Assembly: GCA_963656825.1 (NCBI GenBank)
Contig: CAVKJG010000001.1
Coordinates: forward strand, 1-64,000
From: CAG-841 sp963656825
Lineage (GTDB): Bacteria > Bacillota > Clostridia > Oscillospirales > CAG-272
DNA length: 64,000 nucleotides
Direction: 5' to 3'
Part shown: positions 1 to 7,639 of the stretch, piece after piece
How positions within the stretch are numbered: position 1 is the stretch's first letter
How the letters are laid out: every line of letters starts with the position of its first letter
The notes under the pieces: model-generated
What the model was told of the DNA's origin: nothing
Database searches by the model: none
Seen by the model: the letters and a program-made list of their open reading frames with translations, nothing else
Position numbers and translations under genes: made by a program

Positions 1-136
1 GCTCCTGCGCTTCTGCGGAAGCTTTCGCGTTCTTTACCACGCTTGCGAACGTGCCTATCATAACGCCTGCGAGTATCGCAATAACGGCGATGACGATAAC
101 AAGTTCAACAAGGGTAAAGCCTTTTTTGTTTCTCAT
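1..136 (-). CDS. Type IV pilin-like protein, N-terminal fragment
   Basis: The minus strand encodes 45 residues before the window edge cuts the gene, so only the N-terminus is present. It begins MRNKKGFTLVELVIVIAVIA, a class III prepilin signal: a short basic leader, the G/F cleavage site (Gly6-Phe7), Glu at mature position 5, then a hydrophobic helix. By family knowledge it is processed by a prepilin peptidase and built into a pilus or pseudopilus. ATG at 136-134 is preceded by an AGGAGG-type ribosome binding site at about 141-150. A long structured leader lies upstream. Major pilin, minor pilin and com-type pseudopilin cannot be told apart from this fragment. Confidence 0.85.
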   Translation of the reverse strand, partial: MRNKKGFTLVELVIVIAVIAILAGVMIGTFASVVKNAKASAEAQE

Positions 137-149
137 AGTGGATCCTCCT

Positions 150-300
150 ATAAAAATAAAAAAATGTTCTTGCGTTCTGCGGAAACTCCCCCGGGTAACC
201 GTTCGCAGCATTATCCGGATACTGCGCTCGGTAGCCGCAGGCACGCTTTTTTTCGGTCAGTGTGCGCAAAAACGCCGCCTGACTTTATTTATATAATAAC
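150..300 (-). promoter_or_regulatory. Structured 5' leader of the pilin-like gene
   Basis: On the minus strand this leader can fold into a nested structure. An outer helix CTGCGG/CCGCAG (about 176-181 with 235-240) encloses ACCG/CGGT and then CGCAG/CTGCG, capped by the self-complementary TATCCGGATA. A -10-like TATTAT/TATATAAAT stretch lies near 283-298. Pilin genes of Clostridia are often controlled by c-di-GMP riboswitches, but I could not align the GEMM core here, so no class is assigned. The remainder, about 300-385, shows no gene. Confidence 0.4.
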
Positions 301-385
301 TCTTTATAGGGGGCAAAACGTTACGTTGTGTATCAGTGGCGCGCTCGGACGTATTTTCTTGCATAAAATCCCGCCGCGGTGCGTT

Positions 386-426
386 TTGTTACAAATCGTA
401 CCACATTTTTTGTTACTTTTTGTTAC
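386..426 (+). repeat. Three TTGTTAC direct repeats before the XRE gene
   Basis: TTGTTAC occurs at 386-392, 410-416 and 420-426, just upstream of the XRE-type regulator. The third copy runs into TACAAT (424-429), a good -10 sequence. Direct repeats at a regulator's own promoter often bind the regulator, but this is inference. Confidence 0.4.
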
Positions 427-465
427 AATAGTAGTTGTAAACCGTTGCGAAAGGAGAGTTACGGA

Positions 466-669
466 ATGGAATATCTGAAGCTGTTGCGCAAACAACGCAA
501 CTTAAATCAGCAAAAGGTAGCCATGGATCTGAACATCACGCGTGAAGCATTGTCCCATTACGAAACGGGCAGACGCGAGCCGAGCCTGCGTATGCTTCGC
601 GCCATGAGCGAATATTTCAACGTTTCCATTGACTATCTGCTGACCGGTCACGAATTTCAGAAGCGCTGA
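466..669 (+). CDS. Small XRE-family helix-turn-helix regulator
   Basis: A 67-residue protein that is essentially one Cro/C1-type HTH domain. Helices 2 and 3 (about residues 13-35, around NQQKVAMDLNITREALSHYE) and the GRREPSLRML turn are typical, as is the end in IDYLLTGHE. It should bind DNA as a dimer. The frame extends upstream to 379, but the ATG at 466 has AAAGGAG at 450-456 and begins directly at helix 1, so it is preferred. The three TTGTTAC repeats upstream are candidate operators. Its target is unknown; a bidirectional terminator follows at once, so it is probably monocistronic. Confidence 0.85.
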   Translation: MEYLKLLRKQRNLNQQKVAMDLNITREALSHYETGRREPSLRMLRAMSEYFNVSIDYLLTGHEFQKR

Positions 670-670
670 A

Positions 671-713
671 AAAAACCGCAGCCCTTGCGAATTGCAAGGG
701 CTGCGGTTTTTTG
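671..713. terminator. Bidirectional intrinsic terminator
   Basis: A near-perfect inverted repeat, CCGCAGCCCTTGC/GCAAGGGCTGCGG, with A-run and T-run flanks. It ends the XRE gene on the plus strand and the Cys-rich membrane protein gene on the minus strand. Confidence 0.95.
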
Positions 714-724
714 TTTTTGCAAAA

Positions 725-1027
725 TTATTCGTCTTCGCGTGAGAAAAGCTCTGCTTCGTCGATGTCGCAGTCCTCCTGCTGTGTGGGGTCGTCGCCGCAG
801 CAATCCTCGCAGTCGGCGTCGCCGCATCCGCACGTTTCGGTAAGAATTTCGGAATGTCTGCCTTCAAATCTCATATACGCGCCGATAATTCCCGTTACAA
901 GTCCGAGCCCGAGGAAAAATCCGCCAAGCTCTCTTTTCTTTTTCGCCGTCATAACGATGGATGTTATAAGCGACGCAATAGATCCCATTGTCATTACGAA
1001 TCCTGCAATAATTTTTTTGTTTTTCAT
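725..1027 (-). CDS. Small membrane protein with Cys-rich acidic tail
   Basis: A 100-residue protein of unknown function. Two hydrophobic segments (about 6-27 and 35-53) are separated by a basic turn AKKKREL, suggesting a helical hairpin in the membrane. The C-terminal third is acidic and cysteine-rich (CGCGDADCEDCC, then another Cys), resembling a metal- or redox-responsive tail. The ATG at 1027 is chosen over an upstream ATG at 1045 because GAAGGGAG sits at the right distance. It is the last gene downstream of prfB, about 30 bp away, and may be co-transcribed with it. I do not recognise a family. Confidence 0.65.
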   Translation of the reverse strand: MKNKKIIAGFVMTMGSIASLITSIVMTAKKKRELGGFFLGLGLVTGIIGAYMRFEGRHSEILTETCGCGDADCEDCCGDDPTQQEDCDIDEAELFSREDE

Positions 1028-1055
1028 GATAAAAACTCCCTTCAAAAATTAAATT

Positions 1056-2159
1056 TTACGCTATACTTTTAAGGTATGCGTTTATAAACTCATCAATTTC
1101 GCCGTCCATAACGGCTGTGATATCGCCGTCCTCACAGCCTGTGCGGTTGTCCTTTGCAAGCGTGTACGGCATGAAAACATACGAGCGGATCTGCGATCCC
1201 CACTCAATGTTCGATTTATCTCCGCGGATATCGTCTATTTTTTCAAGATTTTCGCGGCGTTTTATTTCCGCAAGCTTCGAGCGGAGCATTTTCATTGCGG
1301 TTTCCTTGTTCTGCAGCTGACTGCGCTCGGTCTGACAGCCTACAACTATTCCCGTCGGCTTATGAACTATCCGTATGGCGGAGTCGGTTTTGTTTATGTG
1401 CTGTCCGCCCGCGCCGCTCGAACGGTGCGCCGTGACTTCAATATCTTCGGGCTTTATGACGATGCTGTCATCGTCGTCCATTTCGGGCGTGACCTCAACC
1501 GAAGCAAACGAAGTATGTCTTCTTCCCGAAGCGTCGAACGGAGAAATTCTTACAAGGCGATGCACGCCGTTCTCGCTTTTGAGATATCCGTAGGCGTTTG
1601 TGCCTTCTACAAGTATCGTCGCGCTTTTGAGTCCCGCCTCGTCGCCGTCAAGCCAGTCGAGAAGCTTTACCGTATATCCGTGACGTTCTGCCCAGCGGGT
1701 GTACATTCTGTAAAGCATCGAAGCCCAGTCCTGAGCCTCCGTGCCGCCCGCGCCGGGATGGAACGAAAGAATGGCGTTGTTTCTGTCGTAGGGTCCGGAA
1801 AGAAGCGTTTCTATGTTCATCGCTTCTATGCTCTTTTCAAGGTCCTTTACCTCGGAATCGACCTCGTCGCAAACGCTTTCGTCGTTTTCTTCTATTCCCA
1901 TTTCCGCAAGAGTGAGCGAATCCTCTATGCGTCTGCACAGCTTTTCATAGGCTTCTGTCTTATCTTTTGTGCGCTTAAGTTCCTGAAGCGTAGTTCCCGA
2001 CTTTTCCTGATCGTCCCAGAAGTTTGCTTCAAAGGTTTTTTCCTCAAGCGTCTTTGCGTTTTCGCGCAGCTTTTCTATTTTCAGCGCAGAGCCAAGCTCC
2101 TTTACGGCTTCTTCGAGTCCCTGCAGTTTGTATTTGGCTTCTTCAAGTCTGATTATCAT
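1056..2159 (-). CDS. prfB: Peptide chain release factor 2
   Basis: Full-length RF2 (367 residues) that terminates translation at UGA and UAA. The stop-codon recognition tripeptide SPF is at 206-208 and the GGQ motif that triggers peptidyl-tRNA hydrolysis is at 251-253. The N-terminal coiled coil reads straight through the place where most bacterial prfB genes carry the autoregulatory +1 frameshift: residues 23-30 are one continuous frame with no CUU-UGA slip site. ATG at 2159 follows GGAAGGA. A consensus promoter precedes it, so it can be expressed apart from the rluB block upstream. Confidence 0.97.
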   Translation of the reverse strand: MIIRLEEAKYKLQGLEEAVKELGSALKIEKLRENAKTLEEKTFEANFWDDQEKSGTTLQELKRTKDKTEAYEKLCRRIEDSLTLAEMGIEENDESVCDEVDSEVKDLEKSIEAMNIETLLSGPYDRNNAILSFHPGAGGTEAQDWASMLYRMYTRWAERHGYTVKLLDWLDGDEAGLKSATILVEGTNAYGYLKSENGVHRLVRISPFDASGRRHTSFASVEVTPEMDDDDSIVIKPEDIEVTAHRSSGAGGQHINKTDSAIRIVHKPTGIVVGCQTERSQLQNKETAMKMLRSKLAEIKRRENLEKIDDIRGDKSNIEWGSQIRSYVFMPYTLAKDNRTGCEDGDITAVMDGEIDEFINAYLKSIA

Positions 2160-2203
2160 TTGTCAATACGTCCTTCCGCCGATATATCGGCTTTCTTGTT
2201 TAT

Positions 2204-2232
2204 ATTATATCAAAAAGCAAAGCGTTTGTAAA
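2204..2232 (-). promoter_or_regulatory. prfB promoter
   Basis: TTTACA (-35, 2227-2232), a 17-base spacer and a perfect TATAAT (-10, 2204-2209) on the minus strand, directly after the stop of the preceding gene. Confidence 0.8.
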
Positions 2233-2235
2233 CCG

Positions 2236-2616
2236 CTATTTTTTATTTTTGCACGGATCCGCAAAAAATGCGGAAAGATTCATATATAATTTCCCTTCGC
2301 TTTCCGAAAATCCGAGAGAACGTATAAACGGAGTATCCTCACCGTTATAATAAGCGTCGTGCGCGCCGACTATATCCATAAAGTTTTCAACCCCCCTGCC
2401 GAGTATAAACATAGCCTCGGAATCGAAGGTGTCCTTTACGGGCGCGATTTCGCTTATGTAGCCTGCGTCGCCGCTTATTATAAACTGACTTACGCCGAGA
2501 GGGGTTTCGTCCTCATACGCGCCGTATGCAAGGTACGTTTCCTTGTATTCGATACCGCACAGCGCACAGAGCCGCTCCTGCTCGGACTTTTCTCTTATCG
2601 GTTTTATTTTCAGCAT
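2236..2616 (-). CDS. GNAT-like hypothetical protein
   Basis: A 126-residue protein. The middle section, with a strand near LGVSQFIIS, then GYISEIAPV and a helix starting FDSEAMFILGRGVENFMD, resembles the acetyl-CoA binding core of GNAT acetyltransferases, though the pyrophosphate loop is not clearly conserved. Its ATG follows the rluB TAA with no gap, so the two are translationally coupled. A modest-confidence fold call only; substrate unknown. Confidence 0.55.
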   Translation of the reverse strand: MLKIKPIREKSEQERLCALCGIEYKETYLAYGAYEDETPLGVSQFIISGDAGYISEIAPVKDTFDSEAMFILGRGVENFMDIVGAHDAYYNGEDTPFIRSLGFSESEGKLYMNLSAFFADPCKNKK

Positions 2617-3333
2617 TTACACCGTTCCTTTCAGTTTGTTTATCTGAGAGGCGTCAAGCACTCTCCACTTCCCCGTCGGAAGCTCGCCGAGCCTTATCCC
2701 GCCTATCGATATTCTTTTCAGCTCCGCCACTTCAAGCGAGCATTTGTCGCACATTTTTCTTATCTGCCTGTTTCTCCCCTCGAAAAGCTTTATCGAAAGC
2801 AGAGTCGTCCCCTCCGCCTCTCCGAGTCTTTTCACCTCCGCAGGTCTTGTTATGTAGCCGTCGATATTGAACGGGCGGCAAAGACGGTCGAGCGTTTTTT
2901 CGTCAACCGTGCCGCGCACCTTCACATTGTAAACCTTCGGTTTGTGATATTTCGGGTGAGTGAGCATATTCGCAAGCTCGCCGTCGTTTGTTAAAAGCAG
3001 CAGCCCCTCGGAATCACGGTCAAGCCTGCCTATGGGATAAACTCTTACGCCGACATCAGAAACAAGGTCGGCAACACACCTTCGCCCGCGCTCGTCTTCC
3101 ATTGTGGTGATGTAGCCGCGAGGCTTATTGAGCATTATGCATATTTTTTTAACCTCGCCGCCGACGGGCTTTCCTTTATATATAACGACGTCGCTTTCCG
3201 GATCTATCTTTTGTCCGAGAACCGCAACCTTGCCGTTTATCGTAACCTTTCCGGCGGAAATTTCCTCATCTGCGGTGCGGCGTGACATTATTCCCTGCCC
3301 GGAAAGATATTTTGAAATTCTTATTTTTTCCAC
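2617..3333 (-). CDS. rluB: Pseudouridine synthase, RluB/RsuA family
   Basis: A 238-residue enzyme that isomerises uridine in rRNA. An N-terminal S4 RNA-binding domain (about 2-60, RISKYLSGQGIMSRRTADEEI) is followed by the RsuA-type catalytic domain with the signature GRLDRDSEGLLLLTNDGELA; its Asp is the catalytic residue. EGRNRQIRKM near the C-terminus is also typical. Length fits the family. The start is GTG at 3333, four bases after the dacF stop, which matches the conserved Firmicutes order scpAB-dacF-rluB. The target site is inferred from the family (23S rRNA, position about 2605). Confidence 0.93.
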   Translation of the reverse strand: MEKIRISKYLSGQGIMSRRTADEEISAGKVTINGKVAVLGQKIDPESDVVIYKGKPVGGEVKKICIMLNKPRGYITTMEDERGRRCVADLVSDVGVRVYPIGRLDRDSEGLLLLTNDGELANMLTHPKYHKPKVYNVKVRGTVDEKTLDRLCRPFNIDGYITRPAEVKRLGEAEGTTLLSIKLFEGRNRQIRKMCDKCSLEVAELKRISIGGIRLGELPTGKWRVLDASQINKLKGTV

Positions 3334-3336
3334 TTT

Positions 3337-4434
3337 TTATTTCCCAAATATATTTTTCTTTTTGGGCTTTACAGCCGAGCCTTCCTTTGCGACAAGCGCT
3401 GCTCTGCCTATCCGTTTTCCATCAAGATAATACGAAACAAAGCCGAGCGTATCGCCTTTTTCAAAGCCCGCATACACAAACGGCGAAAGCTCCGTCACGC
3501 TTTCTGTTCTTCCGCGCGATTTCGGCAGAGTCACCGAAAGCTCTTCTCCGCAGCATACGCCGACGCTTGTCTTTTCCCCTCCGCACACGTGAACGATTTT
3601 CTCCTCGCCGCCCTTTTCGCAAAGGGTTACTCTTTCGTAAAGCTCCAGCCCCGCTGAAAGAAGCTTTCTGTGGTCGCGCCAGTCGTCTCCGTCGCAAAGC
3701 GTAACGCATATAACGGTAACGCCGTCACGCTCCGCCGCCGACACAAGCGTTCTTCCGCACTTTTTCGTAAAGCCGGTCTTTACGCCGATTATATCATCGT
3801 ATTCGAAAAGCAGTCTGTTGTGATTTTTGAACACGCGCGTGACGCTTCCTCCCGAAAGCTTTACCGCTTTCGTCCTTGTCGAAACGATTTTTCCGAATTC
3901 CTCGTTTTTCAGCGCTTCACGCGCTATCATAGCAAGATCATACGCAGTTGTATAGTGGCTCTCTCCGTCAAGCCCATGAGGATTTTCAAAGTGCGTGTCT
4001 GAAAGTCCCATCTTCTCTGCCCGTGCGTTCATCATTCCGGCAAAGCCTTCAACGCTCCCGCCGATATGATACGCTATCGCCGCCGCGGCGTCGTTTGCCG
4101 AGCCGAGCATCATCGCATAAAGCAGATCCGAAAGAGGCACTTCTTCACCCGCGCAAAGATACGCACTCGAGCCCTCCGTGCCTGCGGCGCGGGGATCTAT
4201 TTTCACAACGTCGTCCGTCCGACCGTTTTCGAGCGCGACGAGCGCCGTCATTATTTTTGTGGTGCTTGCGGGGCCGCGCCTTTCGTGAGCGTTTTTCTCA
4301 AATACAACATCTCCCGATTCGGCTTCGATAACGACCGAGCAGAGCGACGAATCGCCGGGAGACGGCGCCGCCGAAGCGCAAACCGAAAATATAAAAGCAA
4401 TAAATAAAATTGCAGGAGCAAACCTTTTAATCAT
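3337..4434 (-). CDS. dacF: D-alanyl-D-alanine carboxypeptidase (DacF type)
   Basis: A penicillin-binding DD-carboxypeptidase of 365 residues that removes the terminal D-Ala of peptidoglycan stem peptides. A signal peptide covers residues 1-23. Active-site motifs are complete: STTK (Ser57, Lys60), SAN (112-114) and KTG (219-221). A PBP5-like C-terminal beta domain follows, ending in a basic tail in place of a clear amphipathic anchor. Neighbouring ytfJ and DUF2953 genes suggest a role in spore cortex or general wall trimming. The family is certain; DacF versus another DacB-type paralogue is inferred from context. Confidence 0.93.
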   Translation of the reverse strand: MIKRFAPAILFIAFIFSVCASAAPSPGDSSLCSVVIEAESGDVVFEKNAHERRGPASTTKIMTALVALENGRTDDVVKIDPRAAGTEGSSAYLCAGEEVPLSDLLYAMMLGSANDAAAAIAYHIGGSVEGFAGMMNARAEKMGLSDTHFENPHGLDGESHYTTAYDLAMIAREALKNEEFGKIVSTRTKAVKLSGGSVTRVFKNHNRLLFEYDDIIGVKTGFTKKCGRTLVSAAERDGVTVICVTLCDGDDWRDHRKLLSAGLELYERVTLCEKGGEEKIVHVCGGEKTSVGVCCGEELSVTLPKSRGRTESVTELSPFVYAGFEKGDTLGFVSYYLDGKRIGRAALVAKEGSAVKPKKKNIFGK

Positions 4435-4483
4435 CTGAAACCGCCTGTCATTTTTTTATAAATGATGTGCAGTTTCCGATTTT

Positions 4484-4945
4484 TTATTCAGCGTCCTCCA
4501 CAGCTGTTTCTTCCGTTTCGCAGGATTCCTTTTCTTCTGCCGCCTTTGCCGCCTTTTCGGCTTTCTTTTTGTCGATAAGCTCTTTTATTCTGCTGATTAT
4601 TCCCTTGGCTTTTTCGGCGATTTCGCCTATCGAAGCGCCGTCTACGCCCATGGGATTTTCAATGCTTATGAAGTTCACGTCGCCGTCCGCGTTGACGACA
4701 ACAAAGCCTATGGGCGATGCCGAAACGCCTGTTCCGCCTCCGCCGCCGAAATTCTTTTTGTCGTCCTTTTTGGAGCCGAAATCCGTGCCGCCGCCGACAA
4801 ATCCGACGGAAACCTTTGACACGGGAATTATCGTCGTGCCGGAAGCCGTCGTTATCGGCGTACCCATAACGGTGTTTGAATCGACAACGTCCTTTACGCT
4901 ATCAAGCGTTGATGCAAAAAGCTCGCTGATTTTGTTTTCTTCCAT
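4484..4945 (-). CDS. ytfJ: Spore protein YtfJ (GerW family)
   Basis: A 153-residue GerW/YtfJ family protein. Typical features are an N-terminal helix ending VVDSNTVMGTPI, the TIIPVSKVSVGF strand pair, a Gly-rich segment FGGGGGTGVSASPIGF and a Lys/Glu-rich C-terminus. In Bacillus, YtfJ is a spore protein needed for L-alanine germination. The ATG at 4945 (MEENKISEL) has AAGGATAA upstream and is preferred over the start nine codons earlier. It sits directly after the DUF2953 gene, the same ytfI-ytfJ pairing as in B. subtilis, and supports the window coming from a spore former. Confidence 0.93.
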   Translation of the reverse strand: MEENKISELFASTLDSVKDVVDSNTVMGTPITTASGTTIIPVSKVSVGFVGGGTDFGSKKDDKKNFGGGGGTGVSASPIGFVVVNADGDVNFISIENPMGVDGASIGEIAEKAKGIISRIKELIDKKKAEKAAKAAEEKESCETEETAVEDAE

Positions 4946-4949
4946 AAAT

Positions 4950-5591
4950 TTATCCTTCCTTTCCCTCGGCATCCTCTGTCCGAGGTTTTGTTTCGATAGG
5001 TTTTATCGCGCCGAAATTCCGCGCATACGCAACATATGTCGGAACAAGCATGGCAAGTGCGCCGAACACGCTTATGCTCACGTCTATTTTGACGTCGGCA
5101 GTTGTTTTCTCGCTTGTGAAGTCCACCCACACAAGCGAATTTTTCTTTGAAAAAGTGAATTTTGCGTTTTCTCCCAGCACCGCGAAAAGATATGCCGTCG
5201 CCTGCTCGGCAGCGCCGTAAAGGAGCGCGGTCTTTGCGGCGTCGTCTGTTCCGATTATTATTTTATACCGCAGAACCTTTATTTTTACGTGCTTTGAAAA
5301 CTGTCTGAGAAAAACGCCCAGAATATCCGCAACGGAGTGTATAAGCGAAGGGATATCTCTTTTTTCCTTTTCTTTTTTCTCCGTTTTTTCCTTTGGCTTT
5401 TCCTGCTTTTGCTTTTGCTCTTTTTTCTTTTTTTCCGGCTTTTCTTTCACCGGAAAAAGCTTTATTTTCACAAAAAGTATCCGCAAAAAGACCTTTGCCT
5501 CGTCCTTTACCACGGCTGTTATATGCACGGGCATAAAAAGCAGCAGGGCAATGACTGCAAGTATTGCGCCGATTATGATAAGCGCCGTCAT
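4950..5591 (-). CDS. DUF2953 protein (YtfI-like)
   Basis: A 213-residue protein with one N-terminal membrane segment (about 3-22), a short beta region, then a very Lys/Glu/Gln-rich stretch (residues about 50-80, repeats of EKKKKEQKQKQE type), then a conserved C-terminal domain with strands such as KIIIGTDDAAKTALLYGAAEQATAYLF. This is the DUF2953 layout. Its place between scpB and ytfJ matches B. subtilis ytfI. Function is unknown; a sporulation role is inferred only from context. Its start overlaps the scpB stop by 4 bases (ATGA). Confidence 0.85.
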   Translation of the reverse strand: MTALIIIGAILAVIALLLFMPVHITAVVKDEAKVFLRILFVKIKLFPVKEKPEKKKKEQKQKQEKPKEKTEKKEKEKRDIPSLIHSVADILGVFLRQFSKHVKIKVLRYKIIIGTDDAAKTALLYGAAEQATAYLFAVLGENAKFTFSKKNSLVWVDFTSEKTTADVKIDVSISVFGALAMLVPTYVAYARNFGAIKPIETKPRTEDAEGKEG

Positions 5592-6136
5592 ATTGTTTCT
5601 CCGGTCGATGTTTTTATCGGCGGAAGCTCCTCTATCGACGAAAGCCCGAATATGCGCAGGAACTTTTCCGTCGTGCCGTAAAGACGCGGCCTGCCCGGAA
5701 CTTCAAGCCGTCCGACCTCTTCAATAAGCTCTCTTTCGGCAAGCACACCGACGGAATACGAGCTGTCCGCTCCGCGAACCTGTTCGATATAAGAGCGCGT
5801 CACCGGCTGATTGTAGGCTATTATCGCAAGGGTTTCAAGCGACGCGCGAGAGAGATTTCCGCCGCTATGTATGCCGAGCGCGGCTTTTACGTAGTCGGCA
5901 AAGGCTTCCTTGGTCACAAGCTGGCACGCCTTTCCCAGCACAAGCAGCTGTATTCCGCGCGGAAAATCGCCCTCGTATTCTTCCTTGTATTCAAGAACAA
6001 CGCTTTTTACCGTTTCCTCGTCCGTACCCATTACCTCGGCAAGCTTGGCAAACGTCACGGGATGTCCCGCCGCAAACAGCACGGCTTCCGTTATGCGTTT
6101 CATTTCGCTTGTGGTAAGCACCTTTTCGTCATTCAT
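5588..6136 (-). CDS. scpB: Segregation and condensation protein B
   Basis: ScpB (182 residues), the winged-helix kite subunit that dimerises and binds ScpA in the SMC-ScpAB condensin. The two winged-helix domains are visible, with family signatures EAVLFAAGHPVTFAKLAEVM, SLETLAIIAYNQPVTRSYIEQVRG and GRPRLYGTTEKFLR. The ATG at 6136 overlaps the end of scpA by 8 bases and is preferred over one 33 bases earlier because the protein family begins here. Translational coupling fits the fixed ScpA:ScpB stoichiometry. Confidence 0.96.
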   Translation of the reverse strand: MNDEKVLTTSEMKRITEAVLFAAGHPVTFAKLAEVMGTDEETVKSVVLEYKEEYEGDFPRGIQLLVLGKACQLVTKEAFADYVKAALGIHSGGNLSRASLETLAIIAYNQPVTRSYIEQVRGADSSYSVGVLAERELIEEVGRLEVPGRPRLYGTTEKFLRIFGLSSIEELPPIKTSTGETI

Positions 6137-6896
6137 CGCTTTCAACTCCGCTCTTTTCGTCACGGGCATGAGTATAACTCAAGCCCAATATTATGTTTGT
6201 GCTGTCTGTATCGCCCTCGGCGCGTTTCATTGTGACTCTGCCCGTTCTCAGAAGCTCGAGCAGAGCGTAAAATATCGTTATTATTTCCGAACGCCCCTCT
6301 GCGCCCTCGAATATTTCGTCAAAATGCAAAGAACCCCGTCTGTACATTTTCCGCATGATAAACATTACCCTGCCGCCGACGGAAACAACCTTTCTTCTCA
6401 CCATCGGCGCGATTGCCTCCATGGGAGCGAGCTTTTCCGCCTCTCTTCTCTCCGCGTCGCGGATAAATATTTTCGCAAGCGCCGCCGAAAGCAGCGCGGA
6501 ATCTATGCGGATATTATCGTCAAAATCGGGCTTTATTTCGTCGGTATCCTTTTCAAAGCGTCCGGCAAATTCGCTTTCGCGCTCGGAAAGCAGCTTTGCC
6601 GCCTCCTTTGCCGTCTTGTATTCCATAAGCTTGCGGACAAGCTCCTGTCTCGGATCCTCCTCTTCGGGCTTGGGAAGCAGCATCTTGCTTTTTATATACA
6701 TAAGCTCCGCCGCCATAGTGATAAATTCGCCCGCTATCTCCATGTCAAGCTTCTGCATTTCGCTTACATACGCCATATACTGATCAAACAGCTCCGATAT
6801 GCGTATGTCGAAAATGCTCATTTTGTTTTTTGAGATCAGAGAAAGCAAAAGGTCGAGCGGACCTTCATACTTTTCCGTTTTGAATACAAGCTCCAA
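6129..6896 (-). CDS. scpA: Segregation and condensation protein A
   Basis: ScpA (255 residues), the kleisin that bridges SMC heads. The N-terminus KTEKYEGPLDLLLSLISKNKM is the family hallmark; the C-terminal winged helix ends before SYTHARDEKS. The start is TTG at 6896, with AGGAG 11 bases upstream and the family's usual N-terminus directly behind it. It sits 25 bases after the M50 protease stop and overlaps scpB, so the genes form one transcription unit. Confidence 0.96.
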   Translation of the reverse strand: MELVFKTEKYEGPLDLLLSLISKNKMSIFDIRISELFDQYMAYVSEMQKLDMEIAGEFITMAAELMYIKSKMLLPKPEEEDPRQELVRKLMEYKTAKEAAKLLSERESEFAGRFEKDTDEIKPDFDDNIRIDSALLSAALAKIFIRDAERREAEKLAPMEAIAPMVRRKVVSVGGRVMFIMRKMYRRGSLHFDEIFEGAEGRSEIITIFYALLELLRTGRVTMKRAEGDTDSTNIILGLSYTHARDEKSGVESDE

Positions 6897-6921
6897 ATGA
6901 TTTGTTTCTCCTGTTTTTTAT

Positions 6922-7620
6922 TTACCCGAAAATCGGAATACGCGTTATAAGCCAGTTCATTCCGAAGAAAAGCCTGTCGGCAAGCCAGCCTATCGTGCCG
7001 TCGAACACGCCGAGCCACAGCAGCGCAAACATTGCTATCATAATGTATCTTTCGTATTTCATCACGCCGAAGTAAGCCTTTGTCGGCAGGAAGATAAACG
7101 CTACTCTCGAGCCGTCGAGCGGCGGAATGGGCAAAAGATTGAACACAGCAAGATAAACGTTCATCTCCGCCATCAGATAAAAGAATGTGCATCCGACAGC
7201 AATCACCGTCGCACCGAAGCCCGAATCCGATACGGGTATCAGCGAAAAAAGATTAAAGAACAGAACGTTCAGAAACGCCAGAATTATGTTTGAAAGCGGT
7301 CCTGCGGCGGCTGTTATCGCCATGCCGCTTCTCGGATGCTTGTAATATCTCGGATTTACCGGACACGGCTTTGCCCAGCCGAATCCGAAAAGAAGCATGC
7401 ACAACGCGCCCATGGGATCGAGGTGCTTCAAGGGATTGAGCGTCAGTCTGCCGTAGTTTCTCGCCGTGTTGTCGCCGAGAAGATACGAGGCGTAGCCGTG
7501 TGAAAATTCGTGTACGGTAAGCGATATAAGCACAATCGGAACGACTATAAGAAACGTTATAAGAACGTCCCTGAACGTCGCCTGTCCGCTTGTAAGCGCT
7601 TTTATTGTCTGTATAAGCAT
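6922..7620 (-). CDS. M50 (site-2) family zinc metalloprotease
   Basis: A polytopic 232-residue intramembrane protease of the YwhC/FtsH-independent M50 group. HEFSH (37-41) supplies two zinc ligands and the catalytic Glu; NLLPIPPLDGSR (161-172) supplies the third ligand, Asp169. NP[LR]..MG[AS]L-type helix and GPLSN turn are typical, and about six hydrophobic segments are seen. No PDZ domain. By family it clips substrates within the membrane; the substrate is not known. AGGAGG precedes ATG 7620. Confidence 0.92.
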   Translation of the reverse strand: MLIQTIKALTSGQATFRDVLITFLIVVPIVLISLTVHEFSHGYASYLLGDNTARNYGRLTLNPLKHLDPMGALCMLLFGFGWAKPCPVNPRYYKHPRSGMAITAAAGPLSNIILAFLNVLFFNLFSLIPVSDSGFGATVIAVGCTFFYLMAEMNVYLAVFNLLPIPPLDGSRVAFIFLPTKAYFGVMKYERYIMIAMFALLWLGVFDGTIGWLADRLFFGMNWLITRIPIFG

Positions 7621-7639
7621 TTATTTTTTCCTCCGGAAA

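Noticed and set aside
150..300. c-di-GMP riboswitch in the pilin leader
   Set aside because: The GEMM-I core and tetraloop/receptor could not be aligned, and I could not match GEMM-II. Kept only as an unassigned structured leader.
2160..2240. Frameshifted N-terminal part of prfB upstream of 2159
   Set aside because: The region is a promoter and untranslated leader; the family N-terminus is complete in the single frame.
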